Positions 7,972-16,580 are shown, numbered from the stretch's first letter. The stretch is 64,000 nucleotides of DNA from an uncultured SAR86 cluster bacterium (GCA_902602185.1 CACKPV010000002.1:146506-210505), one strand, 5' to 3'. The notes: a model not told the origin generated them from the sequence alone. Numbers and translations: made by a program.

Positions 7972-8940
7972 ATGAAAACATATGAATATATTTGGTTAGA
8001 TGGTTATCAACCAGAACCGCAAATGCGAAGCAAGGTCAAAGCTACAGAAGATGAAACTCCACCGGACTGGTCTTTTGATGGTTCATCCACACAACAAGCA
8101 GAAGGAGGCAGCTCAGATTGTCTACTTTTACCAGTGCAGACTTATGCAAATCCCAACGGCCATGACCTTGTGATGACACAAGTTCAGGCTGCTGATCATA
8201 CTACACACCCCTCAAATTTTAGAGCTGCAGCTGCCGAAGTAGTCACCGATGAGTGGTGGTTTGGTTTTGAGCAAGAATTTTTCTTTACCGATCCTGATAA
8301 AGGTGAGCCTCTAGGTTGGGAAGACGGTGAACCGCGTCCTCAAGGGGACTATTATTGTGGAGTTGGTGCAGCTAATGTTGTGGGAAGAGAAATCTCGGAT
8401 GCGCATCTTCATGCTTGTCTTGATTTAGGTATTACCTTAACGGGCACAAATGCTGAAGTGGCTTTGGGTCAGTGGGAATATCAATGTTTTGGTAAAGGGA
8501 TCAAAGCTGCAGATGATCTGTGGGTCAGTCGCTACCTTTTATTTAAAATTGCTGAAGAGTTTGGAGTCGGTGTCAACCTTCATCCTAAACCTAAAACTGG
8601 AGACTGGAATGGTTCTGGAATGCATACTAACTTCTCAAATGAAGCTATGCGAACTGCAGGCTCTGAGGAATTATTTTCCAGCATGTGTGACAAACTTGGA
8701 GCAGTCCACGAAGAAGGTATTGCTGCTTATGGTTCGGATAACGATATGCGACTAACCGGTTTGCATGAAACACAAAGCATTGATACTTTCTCCTATGGAG
8801 TCAGTGATAGAGGTGCAAGTATTCGTATTCCCGTATATACCGTCGAGCATGACTGGAATGGGTATCTAGAGGATAGACGTCCAGCATCCAATGCAGATCC
8901 TTACAAGATTCTTGCACATATTGTAGGAACCCTTTCCTAA
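7972..8940 (+). CDS. Glutamine synthetase, type II (GSII)
   Basis: It makes glutamine from glutamate, ammonia and ATP. The sequence is of the GSII (eukaryotic/Rhizobium GlnII) type rather than the common bacterial GSI. It has an N-terminal beta-grasp part with YIWLDGYQ and WSFDGSSTQQA, then FGFEQEFFFTD (metal-binding glutamate), GVGAANVVGREISDAH and NAEVALGQWEYQ. The glutamate/ammonia loop NGSGMHTNFS and the ATP-site segment SDRGASIRIPV follow. At 322 residues it is slightly short for GSII (about 340-370). There is no GSI-type adenylylation tyrosine motif, as expected. AGGAGA sits 5 bases before the ATG. Expression is probably set by the glutamine riboswitch in its leader. It is monocistronic, with a strong terminator after it. 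Confidence 0.95.
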   Translation: MKTYEYIWLDGYQPEPQMRSKVKATEDETPPDWSFDGSSTQQAEGGSSDCLLLPVQTYANPNGHDLVMTQVQAADHTTHPSNFRAAAAEVVTDEWWFGFEQEFFFTDPDKGEPLGWEDGEPRPQGDYYCGVGAANVVGREISDAHLHACLDLGITLTGTNAEVALGQWEYQCFGKGIKAADDLWVSRYLLFKIAEEFGVGVNLHPKPKTGDWNGSGMHTNFSNEAMRTAGSEELFSSMCDKLGAVHEEGIAAYGSDNDMRLTGLHETQSIDTFSYGVSDRGASIRIPVYTVEHDWNGYLEDRRPASNADPYKILAHIVGTLS

Positions 8941-8952
8941 AACACTAACATC

Positions 8953-8988
8953 TCAAACCGGTGGTATCCTTCCACCGGTTTGAATTTT
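8953..8988 (+). terminator. Rho-independent terminator of the glutamine synthetase gene
   Basis: A perfect 12-bp stem, TCAAACCGGTGG / CCACCGGTTTGA (8953-8964 with 8972-8983), has a 7-base loop and is followed by ATTTT. It begins 12 bases after the stop codon. It lies between convergent genes and could also end the minus-strand transcript of the 9011-9304 gene, although the T tail favours the plus strand. Confidence 0.85.
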
Positions 8989-9010
8989 CAGATCTAGACT
9001 TAACTATTTA

Positions 9011-9304
9011 CTATTTATGTTCCAAAACAATGGGGCCTGAGGCTGGATCCGTAATACCAACCTCCTCATTAATAGTTATTAACATATGTCTAATAGTATC
9101 TAAGAAACTAATCATCTTAGGCATTGCCTCATCCATAGCATCTTTTGATTCCCATAATCCAATGCTACAAAATTTGTTTTCTGCAATCTGAACAAGTTGA
9201 CCCGATACTTGTCCAACATGCAGTGATTCATTCTGGAAAGCATCAAAGAAGTCATTCTCCAGTTCCGGTTTGACATGAAATTTAACAATATTCATATGTG
9301 GCAT
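9011..9304 (-). CDS. Small dimeric alpha/beta-barrel (ABM-like) protein
   Basis: This is a 97-residue soluble protein. The beginning MPHMNIVKFHVKPELENDFF and the middle CSIGLWESKDAMDEAMPKM look like the ferredoxin-like fold of the ABM (antibiotic biosynthesis monooxygenase) superfamily. That fold has a first strand ending in a long helix and a W-x-S/D-x-x-x-x-x-x-x helix. Such proteins act as small dimeric oxygenases or heme/stress proteins, and the substrate here cannot be inferred. TTGGAG lies 8 bases upstream of the chosen ATG. It is a single gene between glnA and the rhodanese gene. Confidence 0.6.
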   Translation of the reverse strand: MPHMNIVKFHVKPELENDFFDAFQNESLHVGQVSGQLVQIAENKFCSIGLWESKDAMDEAMPKMISFLDTIRHMLITINEEVGITDPASGPIVLEHK

Positions 9305-9385
9305 GTGTATTTCTCCAAAATTAAGTACTTAAATTATTATGACAAAAAAACTGTATGTTTAGTAAAGCGTGTTTATTTCTTTTGA

Positions 9386-9802
9386 TTAGTTTCTGACCAA
9401 CGGCAAAGACTCTTCCACCCAAGTTAACATCCCTCCTTTTAAGATCAGGGTTTGTTTAAAATCTCTTTTTTGTAACTTTTCTCCTATATTAGCTGAATCC
9501 CTTCCCATTTCACAAATTAAAATAATAGGTTTATCTTTATGTTTATCTAAATCGCTGGAATTGTTATCAAAATCTGCAGACGGAATATTTTTTGAACCGG
9601 TAATGTGGCCAGTTTCAAATAACTCTTTCTTCCGCAGATCAATAATCATGCCATTTTCTTTGTTCACAATTCTGGTTAAATCATTTGGACTTATGCGCTG
9701 TCCGCCTTTCTTCATCTCTGATCGGAAAAACAGGAAAACAAATAAGAATAATGGAACTGAGTAAAACCAGTAATCAATCAAAAAAAGGTTAAATTCCAAC
9801 AT
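9386..9802 (-). CDS. yibN: Membrane-anchored rhodanese-like protein (YibN-like)
   Basis: The 138-residue protein has one N-terminal membrane helix (residues 8-25, FLIDYWFYSVPLFLFVFLFF), then a rhodanese domain facing the cytoplasm. The domain has IIDLRKKELFETGHITGSKN and the active-site loop LICEMGRDSA, with the catalytic Cys in CEMGRDS. It ends in LPLVRN, as in E. coli YibN (LPLVRGK). YibN interacts with the membrane-protein insertion machinery and may handle sulfur, but its activity is not settled. It diverges from gpmA with 45 bases between; in E. coli yibN also neighbours a phosphoglycerate mutase gene. Confidence 0.82.
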   Translation of the reverse strand: MLEFNLFLIDYWFYSVPLFLFVFLFFRSEMKKGGQRISPNDLTRIVNKENGMIIDLRKKELFETGHITGSKNIPSADFDNNSSDLDKHKDKPIILICEMGRDSANIGEKLQKRDFKQTLILKGGMLTWVEESLPLVRN

Positions 9803-9847
9803 ATATCTATCTATTATCCATTAAAATAATCAATATCACAGATAATT

Positions 9848-10459
9848 ATGAATTTAGTTCTTGTAAGGCATGGTCAAAGTGAGTGGAATGCTCTCAACCT
9901 ATTTACTGGCTGGAAAGATCCAGGTTTAACCGACCAAGGCAGACAAGAAGCAAATCAAGCAGGGCAATTGATTCAAAGCCTTAATCTTGATTTTGATGTG
10001 ATGTTTACTTCTGCATTGGTTCGGGCGCAACTGACCGGAGACATTATTTTAAATATTATTAAACAGACTCATATTCCCACAATCAAAAATCAAGCACTGA
10101 ATGAGCGAAATTATGGTGATTTAGCTGGTCTCAATAAAGATGATGCACGAGCAAAATGGGGGGCAGAGCAGGTACAAATTTGGCGACGTTCCTACGATAT
10201 CCCCCCTCCAGGAGGAGAAAGTTTAAAAGATACCGGAGAGCGAGTGATGCCCTACTTCAATCAAGAAATCTTACCGTTGATTAAAAAAGGTCAAAATATC
10301 TTGATTTCAGCTCATGGCAATTCCTTGAGATCAATGATTAAGTTTCTCGACAATATTTCAGACACCGAGATAGTAAAGTTAGAAATACCAACCGGTGCCC
10401 CGATCCATTTTACTTTTAATGAACACGGTGATGTCGACTCTCGCACGGACTTGTTTTAG
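9848..10459 (+). CDS. gpmA: 2,3-bisphosphoglycerate-dependent phosphoglycerate mutase
   Basis: It interconverts 2- and 3-phosphoglycerate in glycolysis and gluconeogenesis. The N-terminal LVLVRHGQSEWNALNLFTGW holds the phosphohistidine, and the second catalytic region is LNERNYGDLAGLNKDDARAK. The substrate segment is YDIPPPGGESL and the C-terminal SAHGNSLRSMIKFL carries the other histidine. At 203 residues it is the short dPGM form found in alphaproteobacteria and some marine bacteria, versus about 250 in E. coli. The mutY start is 4 bases after its stop. Confidence 0.94.
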   Translation: MNLVLVRHGQSEWNALNLFTGWKDPGLTDQGRQEANQAGQLIQSLNLDFDVMFTSALVRAQLTGDIILNIIKQTHIPTIKNQALNERNYGDLAGLNKDDARAKWGAEQVQIWRRSYDIPPPGGESLKDTGERVMPYFNQEILPLIKKGQNILISAHGNSLRSMIKFLDNISDTEIVKLEIPTGAPIHFTFNEHGDVDSRTDLF

Positions 10460-10463
10460 AACT

Positions 10464-11450
10464 ATGCACTCTGACTTTCCTCAAAAAATCGTTAGCTGGT
10501 ATACAGTCAATGGGAGAAAAGATCTGCCATGGAGACGCAATATATCTGGATACCGCATTTGGATTTCCGAAATCATGTTACAGCAAACACAGGTCAAAAC
10601 TGTCATTCCCTATTACCAAAAATTTATTAAATACTTCCCTTCTTTGTCAAAACTTTTGCAAGCATCAGAGGATGAGATACTGTCATTGTGGGCAGGCCTT
10701 GGTTTTTATCGACGTGCCAAGAATATTTATAAAGCTTGCAGAATCATAGAAACCGATTTCAGTGGACGATTTCCAAGAACTTTTGATGATTTAATTCAAC
10801 TTCCAGGTATCGGTAGATCAACTGCGGGAGCCATTATGTCTATTGCTTATCAGCAACCGTTTCCGATTCTTGATGCGAATGTTAAAAGAGTGCTATCCAG
10901 ATACATTGCTTTGGATCAAAATCTTAAGCAACCTGAAAAAATTCTTTGGCAAGCATCTGAAGAAATGACAGCTAAGGAAAATATCTTTGAATATACTCAA
11001 GGCATTATGGATTTAGGGGCAACAGTATGCACGGCTGCAAAACCGAGTTGTCAGCAATGTCCAGTTGAAAAAGGTTGTGGCAGTGCTCATATGGTTCTTG
11101 CCAATAAACCAAAACGTCGTTCAACCGCGAATCCTACACGAAAGTTACATTTTGTATTACCAATGTCAGATAAAGGGTTTTTAATGCAAAAAAAATTGGA
11201 GGCAGAATATTGGGAGAGTTTGTGGGTTCCTCTATCAAAGGATCTTATAGGAAATATTCCAATAAATGCCTCCGTTGACCTTCAACATAAACTCAGCCAC
11301 CTAAACCTCAAGATCAAAATAGATATCACTCAGGCAGCTCCTGATGAACAATTATTATCCAATCAAGAATATAAATGGATTAACAAAACGGACATTGCAG
11401 CTTATGCTATGCCTACACCAATAAGAAAGTTGCTGGAGCATTATGTCTAA
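10464..11450 (+). CDS. mutY: Adenine DNA glycosylase
   Basis: MutY removes adenine mispaired with 8-oxoguanine. I start it at the ATG at 10464 (MHSDFPQKIVSWYTVNGRKD), 4 bases after the gpmA stop; a longer frame from 10395 would overlap gpmA. The catalytic glutamate is in SEIMLQQTQV, the helix-hairpin-helix in LPGIGRSTAGAI and the catalytic Asp in ILDANVKRVLSR. The [4Fe-4S] cluster cysteines are in CTAAKPSCQQCPVEKGC. A C-terminal NUDIX-like domain for 8-oxoG recognition follows from about residue 225. The length of 328 residues is normal. It overlaps yggX by 8 bases, the standard mutY-yggX pair. Confidence 0.96.
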   Translation: MHSDFPQKIVSWYTVNGRKDLPWRRNISGYRIWISEIMLQQTQVKTVIPYYQKFIKYFPSLSKLLQASEDEILSLWAGLGFYRRAKNIYKACRIIETDFSGRFPRTFDDLIQLPGIGRSTAGAIMSIAYQQPFPILDANVKRVLSRYIALDQNLKQPEKILWQASEEMTAKENIFEYTQGIMDLGATVCTAAKPSCQQCPVEKGCGSAHMVLANKPKRRSTANPTRKLHFVLPMSDKGFLMQKKLEAEYWESLWVPLSKDLIGNIPINASVDLQHKLSHLNLKIKIDITQAAPDEQLLSNQEYKWINKTDIAAYAMPTPIRKLLEHYV

Positions 11451-11718
11451 AACTATTTTTTGTAAAAAGTATCAAAAAGATTTGCCAGCACTAGAGCAGC
11501 CCCCTATGCCAGGACCGTTAGGATTAAAACTTCAGGAGACCATCTCGCAAGAGGCCTGGGAAGCATGGAAATCACATCAAACCACACTTATCAATGAAAA
11601 ACATTTGGATATGTCAAATGCGGATAATCGACACTGGTTATTAGAGCAGATGGAATTGTTCTTTGAGAATAAAGACTATGCCAAAGCGGCTGGATTTAAA
11701 GCTTTAGATGAAGAATGA
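11443..11718 (+). CDS. yggX: Fe(2+)-trafficking / oxidative damage protection protein
   Basis: YggX is a small cytosolic protein that protects labile Fe-S clusters (such as that of MutY) and helps iron trafficking. The 91 residues match the family throughout: IFCKKYQKDLPALEQPP at the start with the conserved single Cys, GPLGLKLQETISQEAWEAW in the middle, and the LLEQMELFFF-like helix at 66-74. It overlaps mutY by 8 bases, so translation is probably coupled. The tRNA-Phe gene follows 40 bases later. Confidence 0.95.
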   Translation: MSKTIFCKKYQKDLPALEQPPMPGPLGLKLQETISQEAWEAWKSHQTTLINEKHLDMSNADNRHWLLEQMELFFENKDYAKAAGFKALDEE

Positions 11719-11743
11719 CAAGTTTGAAATTCTTAGCTATAAT
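11715..11743 (+). promoter_or_regulatory. Promoter of tRNA-Phe
   Basis: A perfect -10 hexamer TATAAT (11738-11743) is preceded by ATGACA (11715-11720), a five-of-six match to TTGACA, with the ideal 17-base spacer. The -35 element overlaps the yggX stop codon. Transcription would begin about 9 bases before the mature tRNA 5' end at 11759. Confidence 0.75.
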
Positions 11744-11758
11744 CCATGAATCAATTTT

Positions 11759-11834
11759 GCCCAGATAGCTCAGTTGGTAGAGCAAAGGACTGAAAATCCT
11801 TGTGTCGGTGGTTCGATCCCACCTCTGGGCACCA
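11759..11834 (+). tRNA. tRNA-Phe (anticodon GAA)
   Basis: The 76-base sequence folds as a standard tRNA. The acceptor arm is GCCCAGA with TCTGGGC, the D-arm is GCTCAGTTGGTAGAGC, and the anticodon loop CTGAAAA has GAA at 11792-11794. The variable loop is TGTGTC-like, the T-arm is GGTGG-TTCGATC-CCACC, and the CCA end is encoded. It reads phenylalanine codons. The 3' part from 11789 onward is duplicated at 17326-17372, so the gene has served as an integration site and was kept intact by the inserted DNA. Confidence 0.98.
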
Positions 11835-11835
11835 T
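11789..11835 (+). repeat. Left attachment repeat (attL) within tRNA-Phe
   Basis: The 47 bases from the anticodon arm to just past CCA are identical, base for base, to 17326-17372. Together they are the direct repeats left by site-specific integration into a tRNA 3' end. Confidence 0.92.
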
Positions 11836-11862
11836 TCTTAAATCATTCTTCAGATTTAAACA

Positions 11863-11900
11863 GGTGAACAGTCAGTTGCCTGTTCACCAAATTGATTTTT
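11863..11900 (+). terminator. Terminator after tRNA-Phe
   Basis: A 9-bp stem, GGTGAACAG (11863-11871) with CTGTTCACC (11880-11888), has an 8-base loop and is followed by AAATTGATTTTT. It lies 29 bases after the tRNA and 11 bases from the stop of the convergent helicase gene, so it could serve both transcripts. Confidence 0.65.
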
Positions 11901-14424
11901 AATTGAGTCTTTTTGAGTAGAGTTCTTCTGAACTTATAACAGTATCCCATAAACCTATGCCCAAATTTTCTGGGTCATGTTTGGTAAATCCTTTGTAATG
12001 CAATGATGCATCTTCGTATCTTTTAAAAGACTCAACTGCTGAATTCATTTCAGTTGAATTAAATAGTCCCAAACTGCGAAGCAAGTCAAATTCTCCAACC
12101 GTTAGTGAAGTTACTTGCTTAAATAAACCTGGTTCTACTTTTGTAATCACATCTTCAAGGCACAACTCCCTAAAATCAGTTAAATACATGAATATAGGAA
12201 TTCTGGTTGCGAATTTTTGAAGTTTTTCTTGAATTTGTCTTCTTAAATTTCTTGTTTTTTTCTCCTCGTCAGAAAGTTCTTGCTTTTGTTTTTTCGTGAG
12301 TTCATTTTCTACAGAATCTTTCTTTAGTTTATTTATTTTTTCTGATTTGTTAATTATTTTTTCAATGTCGGTATTCAAGTTTCTAAAACCTTCAATCTTC
12401 ATGAGTTTTTCCATTGCTTCTGGATTTTGCATTAATCTTGCTAAAGTTGTGTTATCAACATGGACTAATCTTGCACTCTCAAACTTTTTTGCAAGTTGAG
12501 AACCAGAAGTTCCAACTGTGCCTATATCTAGGACTGCTCTTGCATTTACCTGGCCCATTGAGCTTCCATCAAAACAAAGAACCGGAAGAAATTTTACAAA
12601 TTTTCTAACTTTTATTTCTGGGTCAATAGGTTCCACATTTAATTTACAACTATATTCGGTAATAAGTCTTAGTGCTCTGTTTGGTGCAAAATCAAATACA
12701 TAACATTCATCTTTTATAATTTCTTCTTTGTTTGGTGAGTCTTGAACTCCAATAGTCCATGGTGATTGAACCCTAAAGGCAGTTTGGAAATAGGTTTCTG
12801 GAGAGGTTGTATTTCTTAACATGAATAAACCCGTCCATGGTTTTACAGTGACACCAGTGGTTAGTTTTCCACAAGATAGTGTAATAGTCTTCGTTCTTAA
12901 AGGGTTATCTGTCATCTTTTTTCTAACAGGAATGAGTGCCTTGGAACCAATACCTGCTTTTGTTCCAGCACAGGCAATAATTTCATAATCATGATAAAAA
13001 GTATTTGCTCTTTGCATCATGAGATTTTTCATTGCATGACATGATGCAATAGATGGCATAAACCACAATGTATGAGTTAATAAATTCTTTACTGCAGCAT
13101 GTTGAAATGGAAAATATTGACTATCTCCACCAACCTTAAGAGATGTATAAGCATTTTTTATGCCTGAACCTCGAATTAAATCCAACCACTGCTGAACATG
13201 ATTTTCATGTTTAAACCTTGCACCCTCACCGTTACCAGTTGCTTTGAAAAATTCATTTAAATCAAACTCATCATATTCTCCTGTATCAGTAATTTGCGAA
13301 ATGGAGTTGGGCATTTTATAAGTCATCATTACCATCCTTGGTAAGGATGCATATGGATTATCCTCTCCAACCCATCTCTCTTTAGCATCTTGCTCATCAG
13401 AATAAGCCCAATTAAAAATTTGCTCTTCTATAAATTCTCCAGATTCTATTGCTCTAAATGGAGTGCCACTTAGATATAAATAATGATTAGTTTTCAGAGG
13501 AGAAATGCTTTCATCCCAAATTTTTTGTGAATCTGTATAACCTTCTTCTTTTCTAATTTCTTCGTTTTCTTTTTTTAAATTGTCATCTACAGATGAAAGG
13601 ATTCCTTTTGAATTTTCATTCCAAGCACCATAATGATATTCATCTAAAATAATGCAGTCCCAGTTTATTTTATGAGCCCATTCATTTTTGACTTTAATTC
13701 CACCTGCTTTACTTTTTCCTAAAAAATCTTGAAAGGATGCAAAACATACATATGGTTTATCCACAGAAACATCTTGATTGGTTTCTGTCTTGCCTTGGAT
13801 AAATTGCCAATTTTTAAAATCTATATGTGTTAATAAATCCTCTTTCCATGACTCCTCAACTGCGGGTTTAAAAGTTAAAACAAGCACTCGTTTCCAATCC
13901 ATTTCTTGAGCAAGTTTGTATGCAGAAAAAGTTTTCCCAAATCGCATTTTGCAATTCCATAAAAAGTGTGGAGTTTTTTTCTCAGTTGCTTTGTAAGACT
14001 TAAAGTATTTGGATGTAATATCTACTGCTTCTTTTTGTTCTGGTCTTAGAGAGAAGTTATGCTCTCTTTCAGGGTTCATTGATTCTTTGTTTTTTGCAGC
14101 AATGATTGCTGCTTTTAATTCACCTGGATTACATCTAAACCATTCATAACCAACTTTCTCGTATCCATTCTTTTCTAAAATTTTATGAACTAAATGGTCT
14201 TTAAAAAAAGTACCATCATTTCTCATCGATGATTCTTCAACTAAAACCTCATATCTCTTAATTCCCTCTGGACCGGCAGTTGGAAAATGTTCTTTCATTC
14301 TTTCCTCAACGCTTCTTTCGGTATATCCAACTCTGATAAGTCCTTCGTATTCTTTAGATAATTCTGTATATCCATAAATCTTTGGTGAATGGTTAGAACG
14401 ACTTGGAAAGAAGCCCTGAGACAT
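11899..14424 (-). CDS. GIY-YIG nuclease domain / DExH helicase fusion (restriction-type subunit)
   Basis: This 841-residue protein looks like the restriction and translocation subunit of a defence cassette. The N-terminal domain (about 15-115) has the GIY-YIG/T5orf172 pattern IYGYTELSKEYEGLIRVGYT followed by an R..E..HF segment. The SF2 helicase core has NCKMRFGKTFSAYKLAQ (Walker A), ILDEYHYGAWN (DExH box), YLSGTPFRAI (motif III), KLTTGVTVKPW (motif V) and FQTAFRVQSPW (motif VI). A Lys/Glu-rich charged stretch lies near 690-745, then a C-terminal helical region. Its start overlaps the last base of the upstream methyltransferase gene, so the three genes form one leftward operon. Proteins of this architecture occur next to Eco57I-type methylases in many bacteria, but I know of no biochemical study of this type. 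Confidence 0.82.
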   Translation of the reverse strand: MSQGFFPSRSNHSPKIYGYTELSKEYEGLIRVGYTERSVEERMKEHFPTAGPEGIKRYEVLVEESSMRNDGTFFKDHLVHKILEKNGYEKVGYEWFRCNPGELKAAIIAAKNKESMNPEREHNFSLRPEQKEAVDITSKYFKSYKATEKKTPHFLWNCKMRFGKTFSAYKLAQEMDWKRVLVLTFKPAVEESWKEDLLTHIDFKNWQFIQGKTETNQDVSVDKPYVCFASFQDFLGKSKAGGIKVKNEWAHKINWDCIILDEYHYGAWNENSKGILSSVDDNLKKENEEIRKEEGYTDSQKIWDESISPLKTNHYLYLSGTPFRAIESGEFIEEQIFNWAYSDEQDAKERWVGEDNPYASLPRMVMMTYKMPNSISQITDTGEYDEFDLNEFFKATGNGEGARFKHENHVQQWLDLIRGSGIKNAYTSLKVGGDSQYFPFQHAAVKNLLTHTLWFMPSIASCHAMKNLMMQRANTFYHDYEIIACAGTKAGIGSKALIPVRKKMTDNPLRTKTITLSCGKLTTGVTVKPWTGLFMLRNTTSPETYFQTAFRVQSPWTIGVQDSPNKEEIIKDECYVFDFAPNRALRLITEYSCKLNVEPIDPEIKVRKFVKFLPVLCFDGSSMGQVNARAVLDIGTVGTSGSQLAKKFESARLVHVDNTTLARLMQNPEAMEKLMKIEGFRNLNTDIEKIINKSEKINKLKKDSVENELTKKQKQELSDEEKKTRNLRRQIQEKLQKFATRIPIFMYLTDFRELCLEDVITKVEPGLFKQVTSLTVGEFDLLRSLGLFNSTEMNSAVESFKRYEDASLHYKGFTKHDPENLGIGLWDTVISSEELYSKRLN

Positions 14425-15920
14425 TAGTAAACCTTTATAGTAGTTTCAATTTCATTTATTTCTTCTTTTGAGAGTTTAAATATTGAATAAAGTTTTTCAT
14501 CAGTAACATCGTAATTATCTAGTTTTGGAACGAATCTAAACTTTTCCATTGTAAATGAGATGCCAGACGTTGCTTGAGACAATAAATATCTAAAAAATTT
14601 TGTTCTCATATAGTTCAAGAAATTTTCAGTAATTTTTTCATTTTTAAATGGTCCAACCATCAAATATGAATCAGTGCATATTTGTTTAGGAGGCAATATC
14701 ATAGATGTTGATAGCACTCTATATTGACCAGATTTATCTGGTTGTCCGGCATGCTCACTTGTTCGGGCACTAATCATAATTTTATGCATATCAACAAAAT
14801 CTTTTCCTTTGCGAATATCTAATTGATTTACATACCCTATACCTTGGCTATGATGCAACTGAACACTTTTATTTGTTTTGTCTTCACTGCCTCTGTCCTT
14901 TGTTACAAATCCAAAAACATTTCTTGGTTTTATAAACTCCTCAACTGATTCAAAATCATTTGCGATTACTTTATTAACAATATCAATGCCAATATTATTT
15001 CTAATAAAGATTGGAAACTCATTTAATCTTCGGGTTCTAGAAGTTTGTTTTCCATCTTTGGTATTAACTACCTCGCATGGTCCGTCATAATCTCTTTCCC
15101 ATAAAAAATAATTAACACCGCCACCTAAACTTACTCCAGGAAAACACTCTTTTGCATTAATAAAGTCATTCAAATATTTGACTCTAGTATCTGAAAGCAT
15201 TTCATCTCTAAAGTCATTAAGCCCCTTTCCACCAGCAAACCATCTGGAGGGAATAATCATCGAAATGAACCTTGGTTTTAGTTTCTTTGCTGCTGCAACA
15301 AACTTATGATAAATAGGTATAGCGCTTGCTCCATGACCACCATCCTTCATTTGATATGGTGGATTGCCAATAATTACATCAAATTTCATATTAAATAATT
15401 CCTCCGGTTTATCCTCATGAATAAAGGAGTATGCATATGATTCTAACCCCTTTTCTCTTTGGTGTATGTCTCTGCTTGCACCGCAGTATTTACATTTTTT
15501 TCCATCTGCATAAAAATGCTCTGATTCAAAGTACTTTAAATTGCCCTCATCATCATCAAAATCAACAATTGAATATTTCCCACCTACATTCTTGGAACAA
15601 TAAAGAGTTCTTCTAGATATTTGCGAGGTAAGTCTTGTTGTTGCAATGCCAAAGACTTGATTTTTTAGAATATGTTCTAGTCTTTGTTTTATATCAGGAA
15701 TCTTGTTTTCTAGTCCGTCCAGCAATCTTTTGTTTATTTCTCTTAAGAAAACTCCTGATTTAGAAACAGGGTCTAAAAATGTTGCTGAGTCATCACTCCA
15801 TATCTCTTTTGGAAGTTGGTCAAGCATTTGATTTGCTACATCTGGAGGAGTAAATACTTCATCACTGCTTAAGTCTGCGAGACAAGTAAGAATATCTGGA
15901 TTATGAGGGATATTCAGCAT
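14424..15920 (-). CDS. Eco57I-type N6-adenine DNA methyltransferase
   Basis: This is the probable modification subunit of the cassette, 498 residues. FTPPDVANQMLDQLP near the start resembles motif X. An altered AdoMet motif I reads FLDPVSKSGVFLREI (about residues 47-61). A metal-ribbon-like CKYCGA and an isolated upstream Cys (LYCSKN) precede the catalytic motif IV, FDVIIGNPPYQMKDGG (about 179-194). The region after it (FVAAAKKLKPRFISMIIPSR) fits the Eco57I methylase domain, and the C-terminal third should hold target recognition. It overlaps the upstream gene by 7 bases and the helicase gene by 1 base. Methylation to A in an asymmetric site is likely, but the target is unknown. Confidence 0.85.
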   Translation of the reverse strand: MLNIPHNPDILTCLADLSSDEVFTPPDVANQMLDQLPKEIWSDDSATFLDPVSKSGVFLREINKRLLDGLENKIPDIKQRLEHILKNQVFGIATTRLTSQISRRTLYCSKNVGGKYSIVDFDDDEGNLKYFESEHFYADGKKCKYCGASRDIHQREKGLESYAYSFIHEDKPEELFNMKFDVIIGNPPYQMKDGGHGASAIPIYHKFVAAAKKLKPRFISMIIPSRWFAGGKGLNDFRDEMLSDTRVKYLNDFINAKECFPGVSLGGGVNYFLWERDYDGPCEVVNTKDGKQTSRTRRLNEFPIFIRNNIGIDIVNKVIANDFESVEEFIKPRNVFGFVTKDRGSEDKTNKSVQLHHSQGIGYVNQLDIRKGKDFVDMHKIMISARTSEHAGQPDKSGQYRVLSTSMILPPKQICTDSYLMVGPFKNEKITENFLNYMRTKFFRYLLSQATSGISFTMEKFRFVPKLDNYDVTDEKLYSIFKLSKEEINEIETTIKVY

Positions 15921-16558
15921 GAATTATGTGCCTCATCATAGTTAACAAGTTTGTAATCTTTGATAGGTGAAGGGATATGAACTTCGTCTCCCATATCAGA
16001 AAATAAAGCTACCTTATCAAATGGGGGATATGCAAGTAAATCTGAAAGTGTGAAGTCTCTTCTTTTAAGTTTGTTGTTTATAATTGCCCATTCACAAAAA
16101 GTGACTGGATTCTCACTATCAACTTCCTTTAGGGTGAGTGCATCACCATGAATAATATTTTTGTCGATAATAAATTTAATAGACTTAATTAAATTTTCAT
16201 TGGAGTATTCTTTAAAATATTTTTCATATACCTCAATAAATCTATTAAATAGTCTTTCTCTTGCAGACTGAGCATTGTCTTCAAGAATATCCACCCCATA
16301 AATTGAACCAACAACAACTATAGAATTTCTTTCAAACTCATACTGATTTTTTTTATATTTTTTTACAAGAATATCTAATTTTCTGTTTAATACTTCAATT
16401 AAAAAGTTTCCATCTCCACATGCTGGTTCCAGAAACCTTGAATCAAGTCTTTCGGTCTCTTGTTTGACTAAATCTAGCATTGCATTAACCTCTCTTTCTG
16501 AGGTATTGACCTCACCGAAGTCTGCAACTCTTTCTTTTGATTTAACTTGATTACTCAT
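15914..16558 (-). CDS. Small methyltransferase-like protein of the restriction cassette
   Basis: This 214-residue protein has a strong AdoMet motif I, RFLEPACGDGNFLIEV (about residues 40-55), then GSIYGVDILEDNAQSARERL (acidic motif II region) and NIIHGDALTL (motif III region). Where motif IV (N/D-P-P-Y/F) should follow, the sequence reads CEWAIINNKLKRRDFTLSDL, so the catalytic motif is absent. The N-terminus KSKERVADFGEVNTSEREV resembles the VADHGEVFT opening of a widespread ~220-residue family that precedes Eco57I-type methylases. It may be a partner or AdoMet-sensing subunit rather than an independent enzyme. It is the first gene of the leftward three-gene operon. Confidence 0.75.
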   Translation of the reverse strand: MSNQVKSKERVADFGEVNTSEREVNAMLDLVKQETERLDSRFLEPACGDGNFLIEVLNRKLDILVKKYKKNQYEFERNSIVVVGSIYGVDILEDNAQSARERLFNRFIEVYEKYFKEYSNENLIKSIKFIIDKNIIHGDALTLKEVDSENPVTFCEWAIINNKLKRRDFTLSDLLAYPPFDKVALFSDMGDEVHIPSPIKDYKLVNYDEAHNSC

Positions 16559-16580
16559 TGATTCAATTATGCCATTAAAT

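Noticed and set aside
10395..10463. A longer N-terminus for mutY starting at 10395
   Set aside because: The extra 23 residues lie within gpmA in another frame and do not resemble MutY; the ATG at 10464 matches the family start.
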